From contig CAMKPZ010000011.1 in assembly GCA_946414805.1 (NCBI GenBank), positions 1 through 43,958 on the forward strand: 43,958 nt of DNA. Reading direction: 5' to 3'. The position numbers and the translations under genes were made by a program. Below the pieces are notes generated by a model, which saw only the letters and a list, made by a program, of their open reading frames with translations, did not search any database and was not told the DNA's origin. This stretch comes from an uncultured Bacteroidales bacterium. Lineage in GTDB: Bacteria > Bacteroidota > Bacteroidia > Bacteroidales > Paludibacteraceae. Shown here piece by piece: positions 43,780-43,958 of the stretch (its first letter is position 1; every line of letters begins with the position of its first letter).

Positions 43780-43958
43780 TTAGTCGATGAGTTTGGTAAT
43801 CTGACCCGAACCTACGGTACGACCACCCTCACGGATAGCGAAGCGCAGACCCTCAGAGCAAGCAACCGGATAGATCAACTTAACTTGGATCTCCAGGTTA
43901 TCGCCCGGCATTACCATCTCAGTTCCTTCCGGCAGAGTGATCTCACCGGTAACATCCA
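43780..43958 (-). CDS. tuf: Elongation factor Tu, C-terminal end only
   Basis: The last 58 residues of EF-Tu are present, ending [15 protein letters not shown]. The 5' part lies beyond the window edge. The segment [15 protein letters not shown] and the REGGRTVG motif of domain 3 are clear. It stands upstream of tRNA-Trp and secE. Confidence 0.97.
   Translation of the reverse strand, partial: DVTGEITLPEGTEMVMPGDNLEIQVKLIYPVACSEGLRFAIREGGRTVGSGQITKLID

Overview
The window comes from a chromosome of the phylum Bacteroidota, most likely order Bacteroidales. The evidence is a SusC/SusD outer-membrane pair with pectin-degrading enzymes, several promoters of the Bacteroidota form (TTTG, about 20 bp, TAnnTTTG), a DUF4924 protein, start sites without strong Shine-Dalgarno sequences, and the order tuf / tRNA-Trp / secE / nusG / rplKAJL / rpoBC. 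The genus cannot be fixed from the sequence alone.

Layout. (1) 1-6268, plus strand, housekeeping: 3' part of tRNA-Gln, rplY/ctc, pth, a four-helix-bundle gene, an S4-domain gene, a DUF4924 gene, nth, recA and a FAD-dependent dehydrogenase. Short heptamer repeat arrays fill the gaps and also run inside the dehydrogenase gene. (2) 6430-15741, minus strand: a pectin utilisation locus (susC, susD, a PL1-type pectate lyase lipoprotein, a GH28 polygalacturonase), then a small exported protein with its own promoter and a probable type IX secretion C-terminal signal. (3) 15919-22742, minus strand: one close-packed operon of sigma-54 activator, lptE-like lipoprotein, wza-like export lipoprotein, wzc-like tyrosine kinase and topB. 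(4) 22901-23224: secG on the plus strand, with a promoter divergent from the sigma-54 operon. (5) 23363-31664, minus strand: two very short candidate ORFs, a 2500-residue mosaic surface protein, and hepT of a HEPN/MNT toxin-antitoxin pair whose mntA lies at 31630-31923. (6) 32093-43958, minus strand: rpoC, rpoB, rplL, rplJ, rplA, rplK, nusG, secE, tRNA-Trp and the 3' end of tuf.

How the genes work together. The SusCD pair would bind and import pectin oligosaccharides made by the lyase and polygalacturonase. The Wza/Wzc pair points to surface polysaccharide export, here in one operon with LptE (LPS assembly) under a sigma-54-type activator. The right end is the classic transcription and translation supercluster.

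The least explained material is non-coding. There are several families of 7-, 9- and 11-nt repeats, one arranged as two halves around a spacer and once around a whole gene. There are two copies of a long palindrome abutting a -7 promoter box. A 47-residue glycine-rich peptide gene and a 24-codon ORF sit behind the second palindrome.
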